Shown: positions 36,452 through 48,522 of the stretch, piece by piece | How the letters are laid out: each line of letters starts with the position of its first letter | Position numbering within the stretch: position 1 is the first letter of the stretch | NCBI GenBank assembly: GCA_003550325.1 | Contig: QKWP01000071.1 | Location: 462,036-526,035 of the forward strand | Reading direction: 5' to 3' | DNA from: Gigaspora rosea | Lineage: Eukaryota > Glomeromycota > Glomeromycetes > Diversisporales > Gigasporaceae | Length of the DNA stretch: 64,000 bases | Notes under the pieces: model-generated | Database searches by the model: none | Told to the model about the DNA's origin: nothing | Seen by the model: only the letters and a program-made list of their open reading frames with translations | Made by a program: the position numbers and the translations under genes

Positions 36452-38109
36452 ATGTAAATAGCTCGATAATAAGTTGATTGTAGGCTTTAAATCAATAATA
36501 ATAAGCCACCAATATATTTCTGAACTTTAAATAATGAAAATCTAGTTATAAAGGTTTGTTTATTGATAATTCTCGTAATTTCCATTCTTGAATTTCATCA
36601 TACAACTACTTGCTTATACACATTATTAAAGGATGAGTTGATTCGGCTGTGTAAAAGATTGAAAAAAAGTATCTAAGCCTCAAATTAAATGTTATTAAAT
36701 GTTTTTTTCTTCAAAGATGATCTTTCGCTAACCATGAGAAATAGAGCAAATTTTTAAAACCAAGTTACACTGTTAAGTCGGTAGTTAAGATCCTACTACC
36801 AAAACAAATAAAAAAAAAAAAGAAAAAGACAAAGAAAAAAAAAAAAGAAAAAAGAAAAAATAAATTAGTTCTATTAATATGAATAATAAACCGCGGATGG
36901 TTGATCCGGATATGAAGCTTCCTAGTCACCTAATATATTCTGGATCTTAATTTTATCCAGACTTCCCGGTGACTGATGATGATGAAAACTATGCATCACT
37001 CTTGCTGGTTTTTCGATCCAACAAGGTTTTATAAAAAAAATCATTGTAAGCATCAACAACAATCATATCAAACAAGAAGCCTTTTTTTTAAGTCAATCTT
37101 GATGTGTTTTGGATCAAAGGTTTTACTTATAAGAAAGAATATATTCTTTGAAGAACAGTATCAGTTTTTTAGCATAGGAATTTATCAGATTTATACAATC
37201 TTACAAAAGTTTATTCCAAAAAATAATAGTAAAATGGTTGAATTTTTTTTTTTAAAAAGAAAAAATTAATGCAATTTAAATTTAAAACAATATATATTTT
37301 TTAATTATGATAAACATTTGTTAAGTAATATATTTAATAAATTATAAACAGAATAATTTCTATAACCTTTATTTTTGCAAATTTTTTATTAAAAAAAAAA
37401 ACCATATTTACATACCATGTGATCCCCACGCAAGAAGTTTCATTGATGATCATATTTACATTAAGTTGCTCAAATACAACCTATTTAAATTACATTCTAA
37501 GTGCTATACAACCTGTTTAAGTTATATTCTGAGTACTTAAAACCCCAAAGAAATCCTAAATAGTGGATTTCATTGGTAATGGGCCATGAGCACATTGCTT
37601 TCAATCAAAATTCTTTAAATATCGTAGTTGTGGATCCGCAATCTCATCATAATTCTCTATAATAAATTAACCACAAACCTATTATGGAAATTTTTTCCTT
37701 CATTCAGAAAGTTCAAGCATGAAATCCCAATTATATTTCGAATTCTACAAATTCCCGATACGTGAGGAATCATGATTTCAAAGAAAATTAATATATACAT
37801 TTTCTGAAATGACCAATTTTATCACATTGCATACTCACAAAATAACGGACACGGATGTTATTTGAAATTACATATTTATAAATAACTTTCTTGGCTTTAA
37901 AATAACAACCGTGCGCCCGAAATAACCGCACCTCCTGTAACTTACGACATACGTATATTACGTCAATCAAAAACTGATAATTTATTTTGAAATAACGCGC
38001 AAGTTCTCAGTAGCACGCAAATTATCTGTTATTTTGCAAGTATACAGCACACCCCTAATAATTTAACTGATTAAACGAGAAAACATTATTCATTACCGAC
38101 CTTCTTAGC
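36448..38109. other. Downstream flank of the F-box gene, no gene seen
   Basis: A-rich runs at 36810-36860. The 97-codon plus frame at 36976-37269 is Phe/Lys-rich and unrecognised, and I do not call it a gene. Confidence 0.45.
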
Positions 38110-40804
38110 TTATAGTTTAATATTGCTCTTTGGACGAATTTCTGGTATAAAGGCAAAATGAATGTAGTTGACTACCGATTTAGGATCTACTTCTATATAA
38201 CTCGCTTGTCTTTGTTTGTCCATTATGCCATGTACTGCCACAAGATGTGTTAATATTTTCCTGTAAACCTTTACAACCCCTCCTTCTCCAGCAGTAGAGC
38301 GGCATTTACTACACTTGAACAATGGATGATTACCGAGTTGCCGATCTACGGCTCCCCGAACATCAAGAATATGCCGTGGTTCTATACCACCCTTGTGTGA
38401 GTCATTTAGCATATGAGCTTCTTGTTTGAGTTTTAGAATAATGTCATACTTATTATTGTCGTTTGGCTGGAAAAACGGTGGATTCTTGAATGATTCACAA
38501 CAATCAAGAAACCGAAAAATTGGGTCGTTGATATTAATAGTAAAAGGAGCATTGACCTTTGTCTTTGGTGTTCCAGCAAACACAACATTTTTGAGAAGTT
38601 TTACAATATCTTGCCTTCGTTGAATCAATTGACTATTTCGATTTTGCGCTTAAAATAGTTTGATGTTAATATAAGACTGTTTAGAAAAGTTTATTGCTGT
38701 CTTTATGGTTTGAGTAATCTATACTCGATAAGTCATGTGACCAAGATTGTACATCTCTTATGCAAGCTAATAGTTAGATTTTAAATTTTATTTTACGGCG
38801 AGTTTAAAGGTTTTGAAATCCGTGTGATGCTTTGAACCTATATCTGAATATTAATTTTTAAAAAACTGAGGTAAATTTATAGAGCCTATTTTGCTCAATA
38901 AATTTATGAGCAGCTTTTTAAAAACGTCTCACATATAATAAAGTCGATTTGAAAATCGGAATCATGCGACGACCGAGTATAGATTACTACTTTTACTAAA
39001 GAAAAAAAAATACTCCCAGCCATAGCAAAAACGAGATGCCGGTCAAATGATTTCTGATGTACTGCCTTAAACATCCACCAATCAAGTTTTCAAACCTGGT
39101 GTAACAGTTGCGAAAATAGTGTTTCAAAAGTGTCGGAAGCTCAAAATTTTCTAATAATTCTCTTGCAAATTTTAGTATGACCTATGCTCCAATAAATCCT
39201 AAAATTAACTCTAATAATACCCTTGCTTAAATATTTGATTGATTAATTTTTAATATCGGATCGAAAGTTTAGTATGTCACATGGTCCAGACACCTCGATT
39301 TTGCCAGGCTAGAGTTTCGAAAAAAAAAACTTACGTGGCATAGGTGGCATAGATGGAATATGTGGCATGTGATGATTAATCTGATTCATTTGGTGATTTG
39401 CCATTGGAGCGTTAACTGGATTCATTTGAAAACTTGTCACTGGTGGTGGTGCATTGCCCGGGTTAATTTGAGGATTTGGCCTTATTGGTTTCATTTGAGA
39501 GCCTGGCATTGGATTAATTGTTTTCATTTGGGAACCTGACGTGTCCATAAATTGTCCGTTTGAAATTATCGGTGGCATCGGTCTTATTGCTGATGTTCCA
39601 TGATCGAATGTATATTTTAAAAGAGGCACCGAGGCCTCCTTTTCTTTTTTTGGAAGTTCATAATCAACTGGATGCGTCCTCAGCGAATCTCTCTTTTGTG
39701 ATCTATTGGGTTTGACATCTTTGGAAGGTATAGTATCCATCATCGTATACCCGTGCTCGGTATGATTGGTGGAATTATCATCTCTATGTACGTTATGATC
39801 ACATCACTGTTAACTCCATGTAATCTAAATATATTTTCATTAAAATCTACTTATGTTTACAAACCTTTTCACAACAGTTTTAAGCTCTTCAATGAATGAG
39901 TCAAAATCCTGTTCAACAAATGGATTGATCGTAATTTTACTCATAAGATTTTTAATTACTGGATTACTCATGTCAGATGTGTTTAATGCTTTTTTCTCAT
40001 AGAATTCTCGAACAATTGTTTGAACTTTGTTCTGCTGATGCGTAACTTGTTCGTTCCAATATCGTGTTACCAAAAGATGACGTTCGATATTTTCTTTGTT
40101 TAGTTCTTCCGAATCTGATTCCGATTTGGTTTGTAACTCTTTTTGTGCAGAAATTGCATGAGGCAACCAATAATATTGTGTTTTTCCACCATCATCCGGA
40201 CAAGGAACAAGAGGTGGAATGCCATCAATAATACTCTTATCAATTTGATGTTCGTACTCCAATTGTAGAGCACTAATTTAAATTACGAAATATCTTTATA
40301 AATTATATTCAAAAAGAAGAAAAAACGTATGCACGTATATAATATATGTCGAAAATACCTTTTCGCCTTTTCAAGAATACAGTCCTTACAAGACCTTACG
40401 AATGCAGGCCAATATATTTGAACTTTCTTTTCTTTACTCTTACAGATCTCACAACCTTTTCCAAAATTAAGTAATTGAACGAATCGTTTTTGTGACATTC
40501 CTTTAGGCGGATCCATATCCTTGAATGCTGTAAAATGTTCACGAGATGATTTCCAGATATCTGAAGAAATGGAAAATATATCCGCATTAAGCATGTTGGC
40601 AAAGTTTTTGCACACACATGACAGCATAAGCAAATCTTGAGGTGGTAAATGGTCGCAAATATTAACGAAGACTTCAAAGGAAATATTATCTTGCATCTTG
40701 CCCTTGGGAGGATAGATAATAGGATCTGATAAAAATTCTAAAAGTTTTACCAGTTGGGCGAAATCTTCAGGATGGTCAGTTTTTGGTACGTCATCTATAT
40801 CCAT
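38110..40804 (-). CDS. F-box protein with zinc ribbon and C2H2-like finger (four exons, 613 aa)
   Basis: Exons on the minus strand: 40804-40359, 40272-39865, 39783-39335, 38648-38110; introns of 86, 81 and 686 nt, all GT-AG, phases 2,2,1; total 1842 nt with TAA. The F-box is at residues 41-90 (ISFEVFVNICDHLPPQDLL, then VCKNF), the part expected to bind Skp1 in an SCF ubiquitin ligase. Right after it a zinc-ribbon-like C118-x2-C121 and C139-x2-C142 pair brackets IYWPAFVRS, a layout common in fungal F-box proteins. Residues 330-440 are low-complexity (Met, Pro, Asn, Gln). The last exon has C547-x2-C550 and H569-x4-H574, a C2H2-like finger. The 686-nt intron is long for this locus, so a missed exon is possible; the chosen acceptor (TTTTAAG) joins PPMP to PQNRN in frame. 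The second intron uses a weak GTTTGT donor. Substrate unknown. Confidence 0.85.
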
Positions 40805-42249
40805 ACTGAAATATTTTATTAAGTAACTTAGTTGTCTTTAGAGTTTTTTGAATAATGTATGAATTTATTATAAGCACCTCATTTGTAGTACCATCCTTGG
40901 AAAAATAACTAAAAGTGATCACCTTTAGATCTATAAGTATATTTGACGAATGTTAAAAATTTTTTTTTATAAACGAAATTTCGATTCAGTTTTACGGTTG
41001 ATTAGCAAGAATCCTGATTGGCCGAATTCGGTTAATTAGAATTTTGCATTTTTTTTGACATTTATCCGGGTCATGACCCGGGTCAACGGGTCATGCGGAC
41101 AATTGTAAAATTTTTTGGTTACAACTATTATCATAATTCCTAGGACACCTGTAAAATTTTGCCGAATGGTTTTTCGGGCTACCTATACAGTTATATAGTA
41201 ATTATATTAGTTAAATTGCGCAATATAGCATAGTAGGCTTTTAATTTGATTGGATGATCGACGAAATATGTACTACGTAACGTTTAGCAGCCACAAAAAT
41301 GAATTGTTAAAGCTTAGGACCACAAAAATTTTAAAGAACACGTCTCATTTTATAACCTTTCAAAGTAATTCGGCAATCCACGAAGTAATTCGGAAATTAG
41401 ATGAGAGGTATGTTTAAAACGTTTATATTTAGCTTATAAGTATAATAAATTAATTAAACTCAGCAACTTAGGCTGTCTTTTACTTTCGAAAACTTTTTCT
41501 TCGTAATCTTTACAAATAAAAAATCCGACTATTATATAGGCTAATAACATGAAGTTGAGTTATAAGGCTTATAAATTTTGCGAGAAGGGTCAAGATGAAG
41601 TATAATAGTAGTATTGTAACTATAGCTGCAAACATTTGAAAGGTCTGAGGTAGTGACGTCACTACGTCACTCTTACGTCATATTAAAATTGAGGTAGTGA
41701 CGTCAATACGTCACTCTACACCCCTGCCTTTTGTTAATTGATGTTCTAATGTCTGCGGCTCTAATTGTAACGTATAATGAACTATTATTAAATAAAATTA
41801 AAGATCAGTTTGATGTTAGAGCCCGTACTAAAAATGTGGGTTGATTATTTTTTATTAGCGTCAACAGTTAAGAATAGTTTAAATAATTATTTTTTATATT
41901 TTTATTTTTACTTCTTAATTTTTTTTTTTTTGATTCGTAATATGTTGAAATTCTTTCTTAATGGCATTTTGGTTTGCAAGATTTTGTTCACGACAAAATT
42001 ATAGTTTTAGGTTTAAGCTATCGAGATTTTTATGGTAAAGATGGTAAATACAGTAAAAATTCAGCAAATATTGAATTTAGTACTATATTTATGCATATTA
42101 GTTTCTTTATTCGTGACGATTTAGTTAAAGTTTTTAAAGTTTAAAATTTTCGATAAACCAATACAACTTCATTAGATGATCTACAAAAATTGACCAATCA
42201 CAATGAAAGCCCGCTATGCTGCGCAATATAGCGTTTTTGCCTATTTCTG
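40805..42249. other. Upstream flank of the F-box gene
   Basis: Contains GGGTCATGACCCGGGTCAAC near 41070 and the TGACGTCA pair at 41654-41705. No further gene. Confidence 0.5.
41649..41720. promoter_or_regulatory. Repeated TGACGTCA (CRE/ATF-like) sites
   Basis: GAGGTAGTGACGTCA occurs twice, 44 bp apart, with palindromic TGACGTCA at 41654-41661 and 41698-41705, each followed by TACGTCACTCT. It lies about 850 bp upstream of the F-box gene start. CREB/ATF-type bZIP factors bind this word, but a role here is only inferred. Confidence 0.4.
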
Positions 42250-42257
42250 TATTTTAA

Positions 42258-42787
42258 GGGGATGGCTAAAGCCAGGTGCATTTATATGTTTTTGATTATT
42301 TAATTAAAATTAGGGTAAGGGTTAGTTAGAGGTATACATGAGGACGAAAGCATTTCGGGTTCTAAAACCCGAAATTAAAATTTGAAGACGAAATTGTTTT
42401 TGATCTATTTTACTTGAAGACGAAATTATTTGATACTTTTTTTGAATAGACAAAATTATAAGGAACATATCTATATAAATTTTATTTGCTCTTCCTTATA
42501 AAAAATTTTAATTTTCCCTAATGAAGACGAAATAGGCCTTTTTCAAAAATCAATTTCGGTAGCATCACTAGTTAGGAGTTAGGGTTAGGACTTGACTTAT
42601 AAGTAAAATGTCTTACCGACATTTTTTATTAATGCTTCTAGACAGGTTTAGACACTTGTTTTTCGTATTTTCGGTGTTTTTCACTTTTTTTCTTTGTTTT
42701 TGTCTCGTCAGACTGATCCATAAAGATCAAATTTTACGATTTGATTGGCTTTCTATTACGTGAACGCACCTGGCTTTAGATGACCCC
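42258..42787. mobile_element. Non-autonomous DNA element, 530 bp, TSD TATTTTAA
   Basis: 8-bp repeats TATTTTAA at 42250-42257 and 42788-42795. Ends are GGGGATGGCTAAAGCCAGG and its imperfect complement CTGGCTTTAGATGACCCC. The interior has degenerate GACGAAAT repeats. hAT is most likely from the TSD length; a Mutator-like 9-bp reading cannot be excluded. Confidence 0.78.
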
Positions 42788-43224
42788 TATTTTAAGGGTA
42801 GAGTGTATATTGATCATTTTCAATAAGGGGAGCGCTATTTATCACCTGATTTTTTAGGTAGGTGTGGGGTAGAGCAATTATCAGGTCCTATATATAATAT
42901 AATATATATAATATATATAAATATATATTTATATATATTATTATATATATATAATTTTTAATATTGAATAACTTTTGATCCACCAGTCCATTTTTGATGA
43001 TTTAACTACCAAAATGTTCGCCTTAGTGAGACGATTCTAACAAACCTAAAATCACTAAATTCTAATCCAGGATCCTAAGATCTACAAAGATTTGTATTCT
43101 ATAAACAATTAATAATTAGATATGTCTAATTTGGTGCACCTAAGTTCTATGATGAATACCATGAGCCATATCGATCAGAATCAGATTATTTTGGTACCAT
43201 TCGATTCATCTCATTGAGACTAGT

Positions 43225-43390
43225 GCTCCTAGGTCCGGTCTGTGTCTGGTCCGGTCTGGGTTCAGTCCGTGATCAGACCAGACTCAGACTCTAAATTTTA
43301 CTAATTTTAGACTTCAGACTAGACTCAACTATGAGTCCGGCCGGATCTGGTCCGAAATCTGCCTGACTGGTCTAAGTCCGAATATAATTA
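43225..43390. repeat. GGTCTG/CAGACC degenerate short repeat
   Basis: Low-complexity stretch of GGTCCGGTCTG-type units on one side turning to CAGACTCAGACT on the other. A mirror tract at 44235-44310 closes the inner element. A related but different tract lies at 47350-47500. Confidence 0.75.
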
Positions 43391-43391
43391 T

Positions 43392-44225
43392 ATGTATTTT
43401 TTGGCACTGAACAAATTTACTTAGTGCATTTTGTTAGAATAAATTAGTAAAATTTTATGAATTATAAGATTTTATAGAATTTTATTAATAAAATTCTATA
43501 AAATCTTATGATTCACAAATTTTTATTAATTAATTCTAACAAAATGCACTAAGTAAACTTGTTTAGCACCTAAAAATACATTAAATCGGCAAGGTTGTTT
43601 TTATTTTACTTGAAATTTGGAGAAAAGATGCTTAAATTTGACTTTTTTGATCAAAAATCCAAAATTATGCATCTTTTTTCCAAATTTCAAGTAAAATAAA
43701 AACAACCCTACTTATTTAATGTATTTTTAGGTGTTAACAAGTTTACTTAGTGCGTTTTGTTAGAATTAATTAATAAATATTTGTGAATTTTAAGATTTTA
43801 TAGAATTTTACTAATAAAATTCTATAAAATCTTATGATTCACAAAATTTTACTAATTATTTCTAAATTAATGCACTAAGTAAACTTGTTCAAAACCTAAA
43901 AATACATTAAATTGGTGAAGTTGTTTTTATTTTACTTGAAATTTGGAGATAAGATGTTAAAATTTGTCTTTTTTGATCAAAACTCCAAAATTGTGCATCT
44001 TTTCTCCAAATTTCAAGTAAAATAAAAACAAACCAGCTGTTTTAATGTATTTTTAGGTGCTAAACAAGTTTACTTAGTGCATTTTGTTAGAATTAATTAA
44101 TAAAAATTTGCGAATTATAAGATTTTATAGAATTTTATTAATAAAATTCTATAAAAACTTATAATTCATAAAATTTTACTAATTTATTCTAACAAAATGC
44201 ACTAAGTAAACTTGTTCAGCACCAA
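43392..44225. repeat. Array of alternating palindromes, copy set 1
   Basis: Two different palindromes alternate. One is built on ATAGAATTTTATTAATAAAA between TTTACTTAGTGCATTTTGTT and its complement. The other is built on TTTTATTTTACTTGAAATTT around a short loop with GATGCTTAAATTTG. The joint motif AAGTTTACTTAGTGC recurs at each turn. Period is about 330 bp. Confidence 0.8.
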
Positions 44226-45229
44226 AAAATACATAAATATATTCAGACTCAGACCAGTCTGCAGACTTCGGACCAGACCCAGACCAGACTCAGACTTGAC
44301 TAAAAAGTCTAAATATAAAAAAAATTACTATTAAAATTACACAAAAGTTGAACGATCTTGGGATCCTATGATTGGATTTTGATAATTTTGGGCTGTTAGA
44401 ATCGTCTCACTGAGACGAACATTTTGGTAGTTGAATCGTCTAAAACAGACCAGTAGATCATAAGTTATCCAATTTTTAATATATATATATTATTAAATTT
44501 TAACCAATCAAATGCTTAGAAAAATTATCAGGTGGGGGGTAGGGGTCAGCTACTTAGTGAAACCCTAATCAGGTGATTTCTAGCGCTCCCCTAATAGTAA
44601 AATTGCCGTATTATGTATTATAGCATACAAAAACTTGCTACTATAGCTAAATAAAATGCATTTTGTTTACATCGAAAAAAAATAGATTTACGATATTTTC
44701 AATATTTGAATTTTCATTTCGATGTAAAAAATTTAATAGTTAATGTTTAATTTTTTTAAAAAATATGTCAAGAAGTTAGCAATAGTTGCGACAAAAAATT
44801 TTTTTTGCGACGGGACAAAACAAGTTAAAACCCGGTTTTTGATAGTAAACAAAATATCTAGAATATTCGATCTCATATTAGTATTAGTAATTTTGTGTTA
44901 CTGATGATCATAACAATAAGTTTTATAATAGAAATGACATTATTACACTCTATCCTTAAATTCTGACCTGTTTGATCCGAGTTAGAGCAATTTTTGACCT
45001 GTGACCCGCCGGGTTGGGTAACCCTTATGGGTCACCCAACCTGGGTCAAAGCTCTAATTTTTTACACTAACTAAATTTTCAAACCCGCTAAATATATATA
45101 TATTTCTATATATTTTGATGTGTATTATACGGATTTCATAAAAAAATAGTAAATATAGCAAAATTTGTAAAAAAAAAAAGCTATATTATAAATAGTGATA
45201 TAACCTGTTCAAAAAAATGCAACCCGGAT

Positions 45230-46130
45230 CACTCGATGGTGAACCCGCGAGTCACCTGAGTTGATCGATGGGTCCACCCGGTGCACAGGTTACCCATTTG
45301 ACCTGGGTTGATCGACGGGTCCACCCCAGGGATGGTAAATGACCTGGTCATTTGCCAATTTTTCAAATGACCTCAAATGACCTCAAAATGACCGCTCATT
45401 TGAGGTCATTCTATTTTGGGTCATTTGGGAATGACTCGTGACCAAATGACTATGGTCATTTCCAAATGACCGGGGTCATTTGGTCATTAGGTCATTTTGC
45501 ATAGAGTTGACATCCTACCGATCATGAAAAAACTTAGTTTTAAATAATACATATGTTCGCATCATTTCTCAATTCACGTCGATTATTAATTAACATGCCA
45601 TTTGTAAATTCGAAAATGATTTATATCATTTTACAATCGATAAATTATTATTCACAAACTTTTTTTTTATTTTTTTAAAAAAAGTAAACACATTATTTTT
45701 TTCTAGTGTTTTTTTTTAATCACTTCATACCTGATCATATGATTCGATTAGAATGCCGTTTTACAACCGATTTGGAAATGACCTAGTCATTTAGTCAAAA
45801 TACAAATGACAATCATTCATCAAATGATTCAGTTATTTATCATGTGTAATAATTTTTATTAGATATCATCTAGCAACGTTTTATTTTACAAAGAACAATA
45901 ATCAATTTTTGATTGGTTAAAAGTATTAGATAATCGATTAACCAGAGTTAAATGACCTTCTCAAGTCATTTGGGCCGTGAAATGACCAATGACTGGTCAT
46001 TTGTCATTTGAGTCATTTGGGTCATTTAAAGTCATTTACCATCCCTAGTCCACCCGGGTGCACAGGTTACTCGTTTGACCCGGGTTGATCGATGGGTTTA
46101 CCTGGGTGCACAGGTTACTTGTTTGACCTG
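45230..46130. repeat. About 49-bp GC-richer minisatellite, split by an insertion
   Basis: Units of the form GTTGATCGATGGGTCCACCC, then GGTGCACAGGTTACCC and TTTGACCTGG, are seen before 45327 and resume after 46047. About three units in all. Confidence 0.75.
45327..46047. mobile_element. hAT-type non-autonomous element, 721 bp, TSD GTCCACCC
   Basis: Exact 8-bp repeats GTCCACCC at 45319-45326 and 46048-46055. Ends are CAGGGATGGTAAATGACC and GTCATTTACCATCCCTA. Both subterminal zones are dense in AAATGACC/GGTCATTT. It sits in a roughly 49-bp minisatellite. Confidence 0.9.
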
Positions 46131-46674
46131 GGTCAGATATTCTATTATATATTGCGCACAAAATGCATCGTGATTTTCTATCTAGAAATCCAATATATGC
46201 TAAATAAAAAAAGCAATTCCATTACAGTATTGCTAAGAAAAAATATCTATATAGCTTATCGATACATTCGCATCTATACAATAATCGTTAACTAATAAAA
46301 GAACAACAATGTTATGAAAACTTTATACATACAGTATGCGATATGAGAAAGCAAAAGGCATCCAATAATTTTTTTCAAAGCACAAAATTTTAGAATTACA
46401 TATCAATTCTGATTATATGGTTAATTTAGATTGTTTAAATAAAAAATAAAAAATTCTAACTACACACTATTTATATGAAGTACAAGTATTAATTAATGGA
46501 TTACAAATTCGTGTAATATATAAACTATAAACCAAACCAAAAATTAAACAACTGATTTAAAGTTAGAATTATACGTAGTTTATGCTAAAATTTTACAAGA
46601 AATGTTTTTTGTTAGAATCCCAAAGTAAGTTTTATAATTAGGATTTTGAAATATCAATATACCCGTGTTTTGTA

Positions 46675-46814
46675 CACTAGTTTAGTTATATATTAAAAAT
46701 AGTTAATAAAAAAAAACTTTAAGTAGTAGATCATTTTTAATCAGATTATCTGATTAAAAACTATCTACTACTTAAAGTTTTTTTTTATTAACTGTTCTTA
46801 ACATATAACTAGTG
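46675..46814. repeat. Hairpin, 140 bp
   Basis: ACTAGTTTAGTTATATATTA, then ACTTTAAGTAGTAGAT, are mirrored after a short centre (AATCAGATTATCTGATT). Nearly perfect. Confidence 0.82.
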
Positions 46815-47137
46815 CTAGTACTGTAGTAGTATATAGTAAAAATATTTGCTTTTAAGTAATTAATTTTATCAGTAACTATATAGAATTTGCTTTTATAACG
46901 ATTTTTTTGCAATCAAATAAAAGTTGTCTAGAATCATGTCTGAGTTGCAGAGTTTAATGGATGACTAAAAGGCAATATATAAAGGACAAAGAAGCAAATT
47001 ATAACAACTTCGATTAACTTATTGGAGGATTCAAAAAGATCGTTTTGAATCCATAAAAAAAGATTTGGTTATTTGTTAATTTAGATTGTACGAATTTGAC
47101 AAAGTGAAGAAAACTTATTGAATAATGGTCTTTATGT

Positions 47138-48522
47138 TAGTGTTCCTATGAACCTGAACTGAACTGAACTTAGGTCAAGTTCAGGTTCAGGTTCAGGTTC
47201 AGTATTGAACCTAAACCTGAACATTTTTTAAAACATGTTCAGGTTCAGGTTCAGTATTGAACTTTTAGAGCTGGTTCAGGTTCAGTTCAGGTCCAGTTCA
47301 TAAGTTCATGAATATGTTCAGGTTCAGTCAGGTGTTCATATGAACTAGTAATTCTAGGTTGGGTCCGGGTTTGGTCTGGTCCAGACCAGACTCAAATTCT
47401 AAATTTTATTATTAAAACTTTATACTAAACTCAAACTCAATCATAAGTTTGGTCGGGCTAGTCCAAATTTTGCAAACTAGTTTGAATCTGAATAAAAATA
47501 TATGTATTTTTTGATACTGAACAAGTTTACTTAGAGTGAGAAGTATAAATCAGTTAGTAAAATTTAGAGAATCATAGCATTTTGTATAATTTTATTAATA
47601 AAATTATACAAATTTCTATGATTCTCTAAATTTTACTAATTGATCATAACTTCTTGATCTAAGTAAACTTGTTTAGCACCAAAAAATACATCATATCGGT
47701 ATATTTTATTTTATTTTCCTTAAAATTTGCGTTAAAGATGCTTAATTTTGAATTTTTGATAAAAATTTCCAAAATTAAGCATCTTTTCTTCAAATTTTAA
47801 GAAAAGTAAAATAAAATATGCCGATTTGATGTATTTTTTGGTGCTTAACAAGTTTACTTAGTGCAAGAAATTATGATCAATTAGTAAAATTTAGAGAATC
47901 ATAGAAATTTGTATAATTTTATTAATAAAATTATACAAATTTCTATGATTCTCTAAATTTTACTAATTGATCATAACTTCTTGATCTAAGTAAACTTGTT
48001 TAGCACCAAAAAATACATCATATCGGTATATTTTATTTTATTTTCCTTAAAATTTGCGTCAAAGATGCTTAATTTTGAATTTTTGATGAAAATTTCCAAA
48101 ATTAAGCATCTTTTCTTCAAATTTTAAGAAAACTAAAATAAAATATGCCGATTTGGTGTATTTTTTGGTATTTAACAAGTTTACTTAGTGCAAGAAGTTA
48201 TGATTAATTAGTAAAATTTAGAGATTTATAGAAATTCGTATAATTTTATTACAAATTTCTATGATTTTCTAAATTTTACTAATTGATCCTAACTTTGTGA
48301 TTTAGCAAACATGTGCATATATTATGAACCTGAACATGTTCATGAACCTTTAACTGAACCTGAACTGAACTTTTTTTAAGTTCAGGTTCAGGTTCATGTT
48401 CAATAATTTTAAGTTCAGGTTCAGTTCAGTATTGAACTTTTAGAGCAGGTTCAGGTTCAGGTTCAGGTTCATTGAACCTGAACCTGAACCTCTATTGAAC
48501 TGAACTGAACTTCGGAACCCTA
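47138..48522. mobile_element. hAT-type non-autonomous element, 1385 bp, TSD CTTTATGT
   Basis: Exact 8-bp direct repeats CTTTATGT at 47130-47137 and 48523-48530. Ends are TAGTGTTCCTATGAACC and the complement of TAGGGTTCCGAAG. Both subterminal parts are arrays of TGAACC/GGTTCA. Inside lie GGTCTG-type repeats and the alternating palindrome array. It lies about 90 bp beyond the end of the hAT transposase pseudogene. Confidence 0.88.
47516..48310. repeat. Array of alternating palindromes, copy set 2
   Basis: At least five palindromes alternate with a period of about 330 bp: AATTTTATTAATAAAATTAT types alternate with AATTTTGAATTTTTGATAAA types. They are joined by AAGTTTACTTAGTGC and AGCACCAAAAAATACAT motifs. 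Copies within the array are nearly identical, so the array is recent or kept uniform. Confidence 0.85.

Larger units (their letters stand above)
42827..44591. mobile_element. Harbinger-like non-autonomous element, 1765 bp, TAA duplication
   Basis: Ends GGGGAGCGCTATTTATCACC and its complement ending CTAGCGCTCCCC, flanked by TAA at 42824-42826 and 44592-44594. Next inward come G-rich tracts and ATATAT, then the palindrome module with TTTAACTACCAAAATG. In the middle is a truncated element rich in GGTCTG/CAGACC (43225-44300) that carries the alternating palindrome array. No coding capacity seen. Confidence 0.82.

Noticed and set aside
36267-36461. 64-codon plus frame ending in poly-Phe
   Set aside because: It is mostly the 62-base T run; no start context or homology.
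37788-37970. 60-codon minus frame downstream of the F-box gene
   Set aside because: No splice link to the F-box gene and no recognisable features.
43392-48310. Regular repeats suggestive of a CRISPR array
   Set aside because: Units are palindromes without unique spacers, in a spliced eukaryotic genome.
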